The notes beneath the pieces were generated by a model. That model searched no databases. It worked only from the letters and a program-made list of their open reading frames with translations, and was not told the origin of the DNA. A stretch of 64,000 nucleotides of DNA from Flavobacterium gelidilacus DSM 15343 (GTDB taxonomy: Bacteria; Bacteroidota; Bacteroidia; Flavobacteriales; Flavobacteriaceae): positions 1 to 64,000 of the forward strand of contig NZ_AUGN01000014.1 in the NCBI RefSeq assembly GCF_000422685.1. The letters are read 5' to 3'. Below, one piece after another: positions 9,333 through 17,393 of this stretch (position 1 is the first letter of the stretch; every line of letters starts with the position of its first letter). The translations under genes and the position numbers were made by a program.

Positions 9333-10448
9333 TTAGTGACAATCTGCGGGTAAAGAATTTATCCAATCACTAATTAATTGTATTCCCTCATTATGAATTA
9401 CTGTGCGGCCTATTATAGGCATCATTGTAGCACCTTCTGTTGTATTCATTCTGTGGATTAACTCGGAATGATTAGCATCACCACCGTTTATTACAAAAGG
9501 GCCATTTTCGATATAAAATAAAGGTGTCATGCAAACTCCGAAAGTGTCTAAATTAGTATTGCTGAAATTAAATCGCATACTAACATAATCACAATGTCCA
9601 CCAGTTCTATGGCAATGTGCACAATTGACATCTATATAAGATCGTGCTCTTTGTTCTAATGTTTTTGAAGTATCATTCCAATCGACAGCTGAGTAAATTG
9701 TTGAAGTATTTGGGACATCATTCCCTAAAAAGCCTACACTTTTCCATTTAGCAATTTGGTTTTGACTTCCGGTTGAATAATTATAATTGGTATTTAAATT
9801 TTGAGGTTTTGGGCCAATTGGAATAGTTATTTCTCCACCAGTTGTTTGGTTAGGATTTATTTTATGACAAGTTAAACATTCCGTTTGAGAAGGTGTTTTA
9901 TAAGTTGTGGTTTTTGTAATGCCATTTTCTTTCCATTCAATAGGAATAAACACTCCTTGTTCAACGGTGTCTAAAAATGCTTCTGTTTGTTCAGTATTCC
10001 AAATATAGTCGTAAGCTTTCCAACCATCAGATTTTCTTATGAGTAATCTAGTTTCAATTATTTTTCTTGTGTTGTTTGGTTGAACATTGTCATAATAAAA
10101 GGTTTTTAAAAGTGCTGTTCCAACTGGAAATTCAAATACATTGTCATCTCCATTATAAGTAGCTGTTGTTCCATCTGGCAACCAAACGAAACGCATTTTA
10201 TGCGCATAATCAGCAAACAAAGATGAAGCTGGTTCATAAGGCAAAACGCCTGTTGTAGGCTCATGATTTTTTAGATCATTTTTAAAAAAATGGTAGTCAG
10301 ATAATTTTGAATAAGGTACTTCTGCTAAATTTACAGCAACAGGTATTTCTGCAATAGGTATTTCAATATATACATCATCTTCATCTGAAGAACATGAAAT
10401 AAAAGTTAAACTAAGAAAAAGAATTATTAAATAGTAGATTTTATTCAT
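9333..10448 (-). CDS. Diheme c-type cytochrome lipoprotein (SO2930-like)
   Basis: A 371-residue lipoprotein; the signal peptide ends FISC with the lipidated cysteine at residue 19. There are two heme c attachment motifs, CLTCH at 191-195 and CAHCH at 276-280, and an MMP segment at 342-344 could supply a distal Met ligand. The overall pattern fits the SO2930/HNE_0200 family of diheme c-type cytochromes, whose electron partner is unknown. It ends 14 nt before the FG-GAP/ASPIC gene, so the two probably form one transcript acting at the cell envelope. The frame is open to 10496, but the ATG at 10448 starts the signal sequence. Confidence 0.88.
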   Translation of the reverse strand: MNKIYYLIILFLSLTFISCSSDEDDVYIEIPIAEIPVAVNLAEVPYSKLSDYHFFKNDLKNHEPTTGVLPYEPASSLFADYAHKMRFVWLPDGTTATYNGDDNVFEFPVGTALLKTFYYDNVQPNNTRKIIETRLLIRKSDGWKAYDYIWNTEQTEAFLDTVEQGVFIPIEWKENGITKTTTYKTPSQTECLTCHKINPNQTTGGEITIPIGPKPQNLNTNYNYSTGSQNQIAKWKSVGFLGNDVPNTSTIYSAVDWNDTSKTLEQRARSYIDVNCAHCHRTGGHCDYVSMRFNFSNTNLDTFGVCMTPLFYIENGPFVINGGDANHSELIHRMNTTEGATMMPIIGRTVIHNEGIQLISDWINSLPADCH

Positions 10449-10531
10449 TTTGTAAAAATTAAGATTGTATAACAAATATAATTTTTTTTGAGACAAAATG
10501 AATTAAATCTAAACTTAATTTACAGTAATTG

Positions 10532-11080
10532 TTATTTAATCAGCAACTTAACGTTGTAATTTGATAGATTGTCAAGAGATTTTTCTGATGTATGATCAAA
10601 TTTGTCTTCTAGAATTTTATTTTTTTTCTTTTGATTAATTCGAATGACACAATCATAAAAACGTCTAACATCTTCTAAGTTTGAAAGGATTAATGTGGGA
10701 ACTTTTGCATTATTTCCTTCTTCATCTTTTGCAACCATTGTAATATAACTTGAGTTACAATGTCTAATTATTCCAGTTTTAATGTTTTCTGAAACAACAC
10801 GAATTCCAACGACCATTGAACTATTACCAACGTAATTGACAGATGCTTTTAAGGTTAAAAGTTCTCCGATTTCAACTGGATTTAAAAAATCTACAGTATC
10901 AACGGAAGCTGTTACACAATATAAGCCCGAATATTTGGAAGCACTTGCAAATGCAATTTGATCCATCAATTGTAATAAATAACCACCATGAATCTTTCCA
11001 CTAAAATTGGAATGTGAAGGTAGCATTAATTCTGTAAAAGTTATCTTAGAATTGTTAACGGTATTAGTTTTTTCTGTCAT
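10532..11080 (-). CDS. Acyl-CoA thioesterase, hotdog fold
   Basis: A 182-residue cytoplasmic protein of the YciA/BACH type acyl-CoA hydrolase family. The hotdog core carries the family motif GKIHGGYLLQLMDQIAF near residues 28-44, followed by the strand ASVDTVDFLNPVEIGELL. The expected activity is hydrolysis of acyl-CoA to free acid and CoA; chain-length preference cannot be read from sequence. It has a charged C-terminal extension rich in Lys and Asn. It lies 2 nt after the small membrane protein gene at 11083 and is probably co-transcribed with it and rmuC. Confidence 0.88.
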   Translation of the reverse strand: MTEKTNTVNNSKITFTELMLPSHSNFSGKIHGGYLLQLMDQIAFASASKYSGLYCVTASVDTVDFLNPVEIGELLTLKASVNYVGNSSMVVGIRVVSENIKTGIIRHCNSSYITMVAKDEEGNNAKVPTLILSNLEDVRRFYDCVIRINQKKKNKILEDKFDHTSEKSLDNLSNYNVKLLIK

Positions 11081-11082
11081 GT

Positions 11083-11457
11083 TTAATTGTTAAAATGGGG
11101 AGATTTTTCGGCATAAACGTTTTTTATAAAATAGCGAGTATCACCCCACCAAAAAAATGTTCTATAGCGTTCCACGTATTCAACTTTTACATATTGACCT
11201 TGTAGCTCTTTTAATTTTTCAATGGCTTCTGGATTATTGTCCATTACTGAAAAAGAGAAAATTTGAGCACCAGAAATTCCTTGACTGATTTCTCCTTCCC
11301 AAGTTTTTACAACATATCCTTTTGTACTTATTTTGATTAATTCACCCGAACGAATTCCTTCACTATAAGGTACATAGTAAACAAATGTAAAATAACCAGC
11401 CATAAACAACACTATAAATAATGTACTGTAAAGTAATACTTTTTTAAATTTGCTCAT
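11083..11457 (-). CDS. Small single-pass membrane protein, function unknown
   Basis: A 124-residue protein with one N-terminal transmembrane helix (about residues 7-29) and a C-terminal beta-rich domain that is probably periplasmic (SEGIRSGELIKISTKGYVVKTWEGE and onward). The pattern is widely seen next to rmuC in flavobacteria, but I know of no assigned function. The start codon overlaps the end of rmuC by 14 nt and the stop is 2 nt before the thioesterase gene, so the three genes appear translationally coupled. Confidence 0.8.
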   Translation of the reverse strand: MSKFKKVLLYSTLFIVLFMAGYFTFVYYVPYSEGIRSGELIKISTKGYVVKTWEGEISQGISGAQIFSFSVMDNNPEAIEKLKELQGQYVKVEYVERYRTFFWWGDTRYFIKNVYAEKSPHFNN

Positions 11458-12838
11458 AATTCTCTTCGTTATCTATTAAATTTTCTTCTAATTCGTTTGC
11501 TCTTTTTAATAAGGGTTCAGGCAAAGCTTTTTTGGCTTTTGCTCCCATTTTTTTTAATTTTTCAACGCTTGTAACTAAATTTCCTTTTCCTTCGACAAGC
11601 TTATTCATAGCATTTCCGTATTCAGATTTGGCTTCATCCATTTTCTTTCCAATCTTAATTAAATCAGAAACAAATCCTTCAAATTTATCATATAATGCTC
11701 CAGCTTGTCGTGCAATTTCAATAGCATTTTCTTGCTGCTTTTGATTTGTCCACATGCTATCAATTGTACGTAATGTTGCTAATAGAGTAGTGGGTGTTAC
11801 TATTACAATATTTTTTTCAAAAGCTTTATTGTATAAGGTATTATCGTCATTTAACGCTAATGCAAAAGCAGGTTCAATTGGAATAAAAAGTAAGACAAAA
11901 TCTGGACTTTCCATTTGATAAATGTCTTGGTAATTTTTAGCACTTAATTGTTCCACATGACGTTTAATCGAAGTCACGTGTTCTTTTAAGTATAAGGCTT
12001 TTAAAGCATCATCTTCTTCATTTACAAATCGTTCATAACCAGTTAAAGATACTTTTGAATCGACAACCATTTTCTTTCCATCAGGTAAATTAATGATTAC
12101 ATCAGGAAGAACTCTCGTTCCTTCTTCGTTAGTGAAACTTTGTTGGACTTCATATTCACGACCTTTTTCTAAACCTGATTTTTCTAGAACTCTTTCCAAA
12201 ACTAATTCACCCCAATTACCTTGTAATTTGCTATCACCTTTTAAGGCTTTTGTTAGGTTAATAGTTTCTTTACTCATTTTTTCATTCATATCACGTAAAC
12301 CCAAAATTTGTTGACGTAACGCTGCATGATAATCAATGCTTTCTTTATGTGTGTCTTCTACTTTTTTCTCAAAATGAAGAATTTTTTCTTGCAAAGGAGA
12401 AAGAATATTTTTCATATTCTCTTTGTTCTGCTCTGTGAATTTATTTGATTTTTCTTCTAAAATTTTGTTGGCTAAATTTTCAAATTCTTTGGTGAATTTT
12501 TCTTGAAGTTGTTCTACTTCTTGTTTTTGCTCTTTGTTGCGTTCCCAAAGATTTTCAAAATCAACTTCCTTTTTAGATAATTGAATGGCTAAAACTTCTT
12601 TTTCTGTACGAATCGTTTCTTTTTCGTTATTCACTTGAAGTAGCGTTTTTTCAAACTGTGTTTTATCAGAAATAGATTGATTTTTAAGTGCTTCTATTTG
12701 ATTTGTCAATCCGTTCACTTTTTCTTCTAAACCCGATTTTTCAGATTGTGATTGCGCTTTTAAAAGTAATTTTCCAATAAAAAAACCAATAGCTAAAGCT
12801 ACTAGAAATGTGATAAGAATAAGTAACGAATCATTCAT
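11444..12838 (-). CDS. rmuC: DNA recombination protein RmuC
   Basis: A 464-residue protein with one N-terminal membrane helix (about 5-25), then a long coiled coil rich in Glu, Lys and Gln (about 30-200). The RmuC nuclease-like domain follows at about 200-400, with LQGNWGELVLERVLEKSG, LPDVIINLPDGKKMVVDSKVSL (the conserved D...DSK segment of PD-(D/E)XK enzymes) and FVLLFIPIEPA. In E. coli RmuC limits recombination at inverted repeats. The length agrees with the family, and the identification is confident. Confidence 0.94.
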   Translation of the reverse strand: MNDSLLILITFLVALAIGFFIGKLLLKAQSQSEKSGLEEKVNGLTNQIEALKNQSISDKTQFEKTLLQVNNEKETIRTEKEVLAIQLSKKEVDFENLWERNKEQKQEVEQLQEKFTKEFENLANKILEEKSNKFTEQNKENMKNILSPLQEKILHFEKKVEDTHKESIDYHAALRQQILGLRDMNEKMSKETINLTKALKGDSKLQGNWGELVLERVLEKSGLEKGREYEVQQSFTNEEGTRVLPDVIINLPDGKKMVVDSKVSLTGYERFVNEEDDALKALYLKEHVTSIKRHVEQLSAKNYQDIYQMESPDFVLLFIPIEPAFALALNDDNTLYNKAFEKNIVIVTPTTLLATLRTIDSMWTNQKQQENAIEIARQAGALYDKFEGFVSDLIKIGKKMDEAKSEYGNAMNKLVEGKGNLVTSVEKLKKMGAKAKKALPEPLLKRANELEENLIDNEENYEQI

Positions 12839-12976
12839 ATATTAAAATTTATGTAAAGTTACTAAAATAATCAGATTTTTGGATACTAGAAGTTCAGATA
12901 TTGAGAACTTTCGATCTTTTACTTCTGCGTTCAAAAATCGTTAATCAACAATTATCAATCTTTTGACTTATTAATG

Positions 12977-12984
12977 TATTTTTG
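12977..12984 (+). promoter_or_regulatory. Bacteroidota -7 promoter element
   Basis: TATTTTTG matches the TANNTTTG -7 consensus and lies 14 bp before the start of the pseudouridine synthase gene. No clear -33 element is found at the usual distance, so only this half is supported. Confidence 0.4.
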
Positions 12985-12998
12985 CTGAAATTCATTTT

Positions 12999-13568
12999 AT
13001 GATGCATCATCATTTTCTACTACACAAGCCGCACAGTTATTTGAGTCAATTTATCTATGAACAAAAGCGTAAAAAGCGTTTGTTGGGTGAATTATTTAAT
13101 TTTCCTGAAGGAACAATGGCAATTGGTCGTTTGGATGAAGATTCAGAAGGCTTATTGTTTTTAACTACTGACGGAAAAGTTAGTGCGGAAGTTAGAAGTA
13201 AAAAAGTGGAGAAAGAATATTATGCTCAAGTTGATGGAATTATAACACAAGAAGCAGTTGATGAAATGACAAATGGTGTAGAAATTGGAATAAATGGTTC
13301 CAAATATTTGACACGAAATTGCAAAGCTCATTTAATTCCAACTTTACCTGATTATATTGGAGAAGGAAGAAGAATTCGTGATGAAAGACATGGGCCAACG
13401 AGTTGGGTTTCCCTAACTTTGACAGAAGGGAAGTTTAGACAAGTCAGAAAAATGACTGCAGCAGTTGGTTTTCCAACGTTACGGTTAGTCAGAATTAGAA
13501 TAGGAAGTACTTCTTTACAAGGTTTAAATACTGGTGAAGTTCTAGAAGTAGAAAAATTTGATATATAA
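12999..13568 (+). CDS. RsuA/RluE-family 23S or 16S rRNA pseudouridine synthase
   Basis: A 189-residue protein that isomerises a specific uridine in rRNA. The catalytic motif GRLDEDSEGLL is present with the catalytic Asp at residue 46, followed by KEYYAQVDG and the RQVRKMTAAVGFPTLRLVRIRIG segment of the RsuA/RluB/RluE/RluF group. There is no N-terminal S4 domain; the short form resembles RluE (U2457 of 23S rRNA in E. coli). The histidine-rich start (MMHHHFLLHKPHSYLSQF) matches the usual 'NKP.G..SQF' strand. The site specificity is inferred from length only. It is followed by a hairpin and trmL. Confidence 0.9.
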   Translation: MMHHHFLLHKPHSYLSQFIYEQKRKKRLLGELFNFPEGTMAIGRLDEDSEGLLFLTTDGKVSAEVRSKKVEKEYYAQVDGIITQEAVDEMTNGVEIGINGSKYLTRNCKAHLIPTLPDYIGEGRRIRDERHGPTSWVSLTLTEGKFRQVRKMTAAVGFPTLRLVRIRIGSTSLQGLNTGEVLEVEKFDI

Positions 13569-13572
13569 ATTG

Positions 13573-13593
13573 CCGTTCGGCTTTAGCCAACGG
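13573..13593. terminator. Intergenic hairpin between the pseudouridine synthase and trmL genes
   Basis: CCGTT and AACGG flank GGCT and AGCC, giving a GC-rich hairpin unusual for this AT-rich DNA. A T-rich stretch interrupted by a few A's follows. It could attenuate read-through into trmL or stabilise the upstream mRNA. Confidence 0.45.
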
Positions 13594-13609
13594 TTTAGTT
13601 TTAAAAAAC

Positions 13610-14065
13610 ATGCTAAATATAGTTTTAATAGAACCCGAAATACCAAACAACACAGGAAATATCGGACGATTATGTGTTGGAACTGAGAGTCGTTTGCATT
13701 TAATTCACCCATTTGGATTTGAAATTAATGACAAGAATTTAAAACGTTCTGGTTTGGATTATTGGGTGCATTTAGATTGGAAAGAATATCAATCTGTAGC
13801 AGAATGGAAAGACCAAATTCCTGATTTTTCAAGAGTTTTTTTAATGAGTTCTCATGCAGAAAAATCCTATTTAGAACAAGAATTTCAAGATGGTGATTGG
13901 TTGGTTTTTGGAAAAGAAAGTGTTGGTTTGAGTGAAGAAGTTCTAACTCAGTTTTCTAATTATTTAAAAATTCCAATTTCTGAACATGTACGAAGTTACA
14001 ATTTAGCTAATTCGGTAACATTTTTAATTGGAGAAGCAAAAAGACAGATTGCTTTAAATAAATAA
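13610..14065 (+). CDS. trmL: tRNA (cytidine(34)-2'-O)-methyltransferase TrmL
   Basis: A 151-residue SPOUT-class methyltransferase that methylates the ribose of the wobble base in tRNA-Leu, using S-adenosylmethionine. It has the full TrmL pattern: N-terminal VLIEPEIPNNTGNIGRLC, LIHPFGF, the LDYWVHLDW segment, FGKESVGLSEE, and the knot-forming C-terminus IPISEHVRSYNLANSV. The length is normal for the family. A strong hairpin terminator follows at 14065. Identification is confident. Confidence 0.95.
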   Translation: MLNIVLIEPEIPNNTGNIGRLCVGTESRLHLIHPFGFEINDKNLKRSGLDYWVHLDWKEYQSVAEWKDQIPDFSRVFLMSSHAEKSYLEQEFQDGDWLVFGKESVGLSEEVLTQFSNYLKIPISEHVRSYNLANSVTFLIGEAKRQIALNK

Positions 14066-14087
14066 GCCTGAAAAATTCAGGCTTATT
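14065..14087. terminator. Bidirectional terminator between trmL and the dienelactone hydrolase gene
   Basis: A perfect hairpin (AAGCCTGAA / TTCAGGCTT around a three-A loop), followed by ATTTATTTG on the plus strand. It lies between convergent genes. Confidence 0.8.
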
Positions 14088-14095
14088 TATTTGAA

Positions 14096-14866
14096 TTACT
14101 TAAAAAGTTCGTCAAAGAAAATTTTCATCGCTTCCCAACTTCTTTTATCTGCTTTTTCGTTGTAAGCAGCACCTTTACTATTGTCTGTTCCAGCATCTTT
14201 ATGTGTAAAAGCATGAACAGCATTTGCATAAATATTTAATTGCCAATCTGCTTTTGAGGTTCTCATTTCGTCTTCAAAGGCACTGACTTCTTTCGCAGGA
14301 ACATAAGGATCGTCTGCACCATGTAAAGCTAAAACTTTTGCTGTTATTGGTTTAGCTAATCGATTCCCATCTTTTCCTAAACCACCATGAAAAGAAACTA
14401 CGCCTTTCACTTTTAAACCACCACGAGCAGCTTCAATAGCACCTGTTCCTCCAAAGCAATACCCAATTACAGCAATCTCATCTGGATTTGCACCAGCTTT
14501 AACTAATTGGTCAATTGCTAATTGAATTCTGTTTTGATAAGATGCAAAATTTGTTTTATAATAACCGGCTAATTTTCCTGCTTCATCAGTGTTTTGTGGT
14601 TTGTTTCCTTGACCATAAACATCAGCTACGAAAGAATAATATCCTAATTCTGCTAATTTTTCAGCACTTTCTTTTTCGTGATCGCTTATTCCCATCCAAG
14701 CATGTAAAACAATTACACCTGCTTTTTTAGCATTTGGTTTTGTTGGAGAAGCTAAAAAACCTTCTAGTTTTTGATTTCCGTCTGAATAGGCAACGGTTTT
14801 TAATTGCGCCTGTGTGTAAATAGTTGAAAATAAAAGAACTATTGCACTTATTTGTTTAATTCCCAT
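14096..14866 (-). CDS. Exported dienelactone hydrolase family protein
   Basis: A 256-residue alpha/beta hydrolase with a signal peptide (residues 1-20, ending TQAQ). The dienelactone hydrolase triad is visible: C137 in GYCFGG, D186 in GADDPYVP and H218 in AVHAFTH. Members hydrolyse lactones or small esters; the natural substrate here is unknown. The export signal means it acts in the periplasm, unlike classical cytoplasmic ClcD. The gene lies downstream of the B12 ABC transporter genes on the same strand, 63 nt from the ATPase gene, but no functional link is evident. Confidence 0.9.
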   Translation of the reverse strand: MGIKQISAIVLLFSTIYTQAQLKTVAYSDGNQKLEGFLASPTKPNAKKAGVIVLHAWMGISDHEKESAEKLAELGYYSFVADVYGQGNKPQNTDEAGKLAGYYKTNFASYQNRIQLAIDQLVKAGANPDEIAVIGYCFGGTGAIEAARGGLKVKGVVSFHGGLGKDGNRLAKPITAKVLALHGADDPYVPAKEVSAFEDEMRTSKADWQLNIYANAVHAFTHKDAGTDNSKGAAYNEKADKRSWEAMKIFFDELFK

Positions 14867-14929
14867 AGTTTAATTTTTTTACTAAATTACAAATTCTTTA
14901 GTGATTTACAATTAAACAAAATGTAAGAT

Positions 14930-15709
14930 TTATTTAATATTAAATTTCCCGTGAGAAGCATCAAATTGAATGTTTTCATTTTTAAAAATAGTGTTAAAAA
15001 CACCATCTTCAATTAATTTGCAAGGTTGGTTTTGAAGTATTTCATTTTCAGTAATGACAATCATTTCATCACATAATTGGATGGCTAAATCAATATCGTG
15101 TGTTGAATATAAAATGGTTTTGCCAGTTTCGTGTGTTAGTTTTTGCAATAATTTTAATAAGGTGACTTTATGAACTAAATCTAAATGTGTTGTTGGTTCA
15201 TCTAAGATTATCAGATTTGTATCTTGTGCCAAAGCTCTTGCTATTAGAGTTTTTTGCAATTGACCATCGCTAATTTCATAATGTTTTTTGTGTTGAAACG
15301 AATTGATTTCAGTTAAAGAGATAGCTTCATCAATTTTATTTTTGTCTTCTGAAGTTAATTTCCCCAACCAATTGGTATAAGGTTGTCTTCCTAAAGCCAC
15401 AATTTCATAAACGGTTAAATTGCTTGGTGGCAAATGTTCAGTTAGAACGATGCTTAATTCTTTGGACAAATCTTCAGGTTTGAAATCTTCAATGGATTTT
15501 TCATTCATAAAGACCTTTCCTTCTAAAGGTTTTAGAATTCCAGTAATAGTTTTTAGTAATGTTGATTTTCCTATTCCATTAGCACCAATCAATCCAATTA
15601 ATTTTCCAGCAGGTAAATTGATGTTTAGATTTTTGGCAATAGTTGTTGTGTTGGATTTGTTTTTGTATCCAATTGTTAGGTTTGTTGTATGTAAGACTTT
15701 TTTTTGCAT
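14930..15709 (-). CDS. btuD: Iron-complex/B12-type ABC transporter ATP-binding protein
   Basis: A 259-residue ATPase of the FecE/BtuD group. Walker A is GANGIGKST (42-50), the signature is ISDGQLQK (Asp in place of the usual Gly) and Walker B is LIILDEPTTHLD. It energises import through the permease encoded at 16305-17333. Together with the substrate-binding lipoprotein at 17394 it makes a complete type II importer. B12 as substrate is inferred from the riboswitch-controlled BtuB/BtuG-like genes next door; a siderophore importer is the main alternative. An inverted-repeat-flanked GxxExxY gene lies between this gene and the permease. Confidence 0.8.
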   Translation of the reverse strand: MQKKVLHTTNLTIGYKNKSNTTTIAKNLNINLPAGKLIGLIGANGIGKSTLLKTITGILKPLEGKVFMNEKSIEDFKPEDLSKELSIVLTEHLPPSNLTVYEIVALGRQPYTNWLGKLTSEDKNKIDEAISLTEINSFQHKKHYEISDGQLQKTLIARALAQDTNLIILDEPTTHLDLVHKVTLLKLLQKLTHETGKTILYSTHDIDLAIQLCDEMIVITENEILQNQPCKLIEDGVFNTIFKNENIQFDASHGKFNIK

Positions 15710-15724
15710 TTAGATTCTAGCTAT

Positions 15725-16300
15725 TTTGAAACACATAGAAACATAGTTTTTATTTTATTGTGAAGAAGTTCATAGTGTTTTGTTTTACAAAATGATAGAT
15801 TAGTTAGAATTTTCCAACTTCTTAAAATATTCATTTACGAATGTTTTTTGTCCTTCTTTAAATATATTGAAGCAATTAAAATTGATTATTATTCCTTTTG
15901 GAGCTTTTAAGAGTTTCATGTATGTTTGAATTTGTGCTTCAGTAATGGGATGTACTTGTAATATTGATTTTAATTCAACAACTAAACAGTTTTCTACAAA
16001 TAAATCACATCTGAAATCAACTTCTAATTCTTTTTCTTTGTAAATTAATGGTACTTTTAGTTCAGACTGAAAATTTATTTTTCTCAAAGTCAACTCTTCA
16101 ATCATACATTGATGATAAACGCTTTCTAATAAACCTTTGCCAATATTTTTTTGAACTTCGATTGAAGCTCCGATAATTTCGTATGTTAAATCATCTAAAT
16201 ATTTTTGTGTTATCATAATTAATTATTCTCTATGAATTACTATCTGAAACAAAGTTTCTTTCAACAGTATCTATAAATCTATGATTCTATGTGTTTCAAA
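15725..16300. mobile_element. Inverted-repeat-flanked unit carrying a GxxExxY gene (candidate cassette)
   Basis: A 22-bp repeat at 15725-15746 contains GAAACACATAGAAACATAG. It recurs inverted at 16279-16300 (CTATGATTCTATGTGTTTC), identical at 21 of 22 positions. The 576-bp unit holds one gene (GxxExxY family) and sits between the permease and ATPase genes of an ABC transporter that would normally be adjacent. No transposase is encoded, and a target-site duplication was not obvious. It may be a non-autonomous mobile unit or a repeat-bounded cassette; the mobility is inferred. Confidence 0.55.
15800..16216 (-). CDS. GxxExxY family protein
   Basis: A 138-residue protein with the family signature GKGLLESVYHQCM (G..E..Y), then a core resembling a PD-(D/E)XK nuclease fold: VDFRCDLFVENCLVVELKS with D...E-x-K spacing, and ITEAQIQTYMKLLKAPKGIIINF. 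The family is widespread in Bacteroidota and often appears in repeat-flanked or mobile settings. Its function is unknown; a nuclease-like or transposition-linked role has been suggested from fold only. It interrupts the B12-type transporter genes and is bounded by an inverted repeat, which suggests later insertion. Confidence 0.88.
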   Translation of the reverse strand: MITQKYLDDLTYEIIGASIEVQKNIGKGLLESVYHQCMIEELTLRKINFQSELKVPLIYKEKELEVDFRCDLFVENCLVVELKSILQVHPITEAQIQTYMKLLKAPKGIIINFNCFNIFKEGQKTFVNEYFKKLENSN

Positions 16301-16304
16301 TTCC

Positions 16305-17333
16305 TCAATTAAAACTTCGCTTACGAACCAACAACCAAATAACAATCGGAGCACCAATCATTGAAGTTATTGCATTTATGGGTAAAGTTAAATCACTTCC
16401 AGGTAATTGAGCAATGATATCACAAAACAATAAAATAATAGCTCCCAATAAAATTGTACTCCAAAACAAAGTGAAATGATTACTCGTTTGAAAAATCAAT
16501 CTTGCCATATGTGGAACTGCTAATCCTATGAATGCAATTGGCCCAACAAAAGCGGTAATACTTCCAGCTAAGATACTAGTTGCGATTATGATTAGAATTC
16601 GTGTTCTCTTGAAATTTATTCCTAAGCTACTTGCATATTTTTCTCCTAAGAGCAATGCATCTAATGGTTTGATGACTAAAAAGCTAATGCTTAATCCAAT
16701 AAATGTTAGTAGTGCTAATAAACTGACTTCATTCCAACTTAAATTGGCTAAACTTCCTAAGGACCAAAAGGTGAATTTTTGTAGTTGCTCTGCTGTTGAA
16801 AAATAAGTCAAAACGGAAACAATTGCACTTGTAAAACTCCCAAACATTAATCCTACAATTAAAATTGCCATAGTATCTTTAAGCTTTTTGGAAACTAATA
16901 AAACAGCCATTAAAACCAAAGCACTTCCTAAACCTGAAGCAACTACAATTCCGTATGAAGTCAGAAATAAATCAGATAGAAAAGAAGGTAAGATGCCAGC
17001 GCCTAAAATTACGAAGGCAACACCTAAACTTGCACCCGAACTCAAGCCTAAAACATAAGGTCCAGCTAATGGGTTTCTAAATAAAGTTTGCATTAATAAT
17101 CCACTTATAGAAAGTGCCATTCCTACTAAAATTGCAGTAAATGCTTTTGGTAAACGAAAGTTGTAAAGAATGATTTCCCAACTTTCCTTATTCATTTTTT
17201 GGCTAAAAATTCCTTTTATAATTTCCTCATTTGGAATTGTAACAGAACCTAAACTAATATTCACAAAAAACAAAAGTACTAAGCTAACTAGAAGTGCTAT
17301 AAATAGTATAAAGTGTTTTTTGGAATTCGGCAT
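16305..17333 (-). CDS. btuC: FecCD/BtuC-family ABC transporter permease
   Basis: A 342-residue inner-membrane permease with about ten hydrophobic helices. Family hallmarks include FRLPKAFTAILVGMALSISGLLMQTLFRNPLAGPYVLGLSSGASLG, the central GLMFGSFTSAIVS region and the C-terminal FVGPIAFIGLAVPHMARL coupling segment with PGSDLTLPINAITSMIGAPIVIWLL. These are typical of B12, heme and siderophore importers. The gene lies 60 nt downstream of the binding-protein gene. The proposed B12 substrate is inferred from the neighbourhood. Confidence 0.85.
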   Translation of the reverse strand: MPNSKKHFILFIALLVSLVLLFFVNISLGSVTIPNEEIIKGIFSQKMNKESWEIILYNFRLPKAFTAILVGMALSISGLLMQTLFRNPLAGPYVLGLSSGASLGVAFVILGAGILPSFLSDLFLTSYGIVVASGLGSALVLMAVLLVSKKLKDTMAILIVGLMFGSFTSAIVSVLTYFSTAEQLQKFTFWSLGSLANLSWNEVSLLALLTFIGLSISFLVIKPLDALLLGEKYASSLGINFKRTRILIIIATSILAGSITAFVGPIAFIGLAVPHMARLIFQTSNHFTLFWSTILLGAIILLFCDIIAQLPGSDLTLPINAITSMIGAPIVIWLLVRKRSFN

Positions 17334-17393
17334 TAGTAAAAATGAGTTTTTAAAGCAATGCTCAAAGATAATACAAAGTATTTTAATAAAGCT

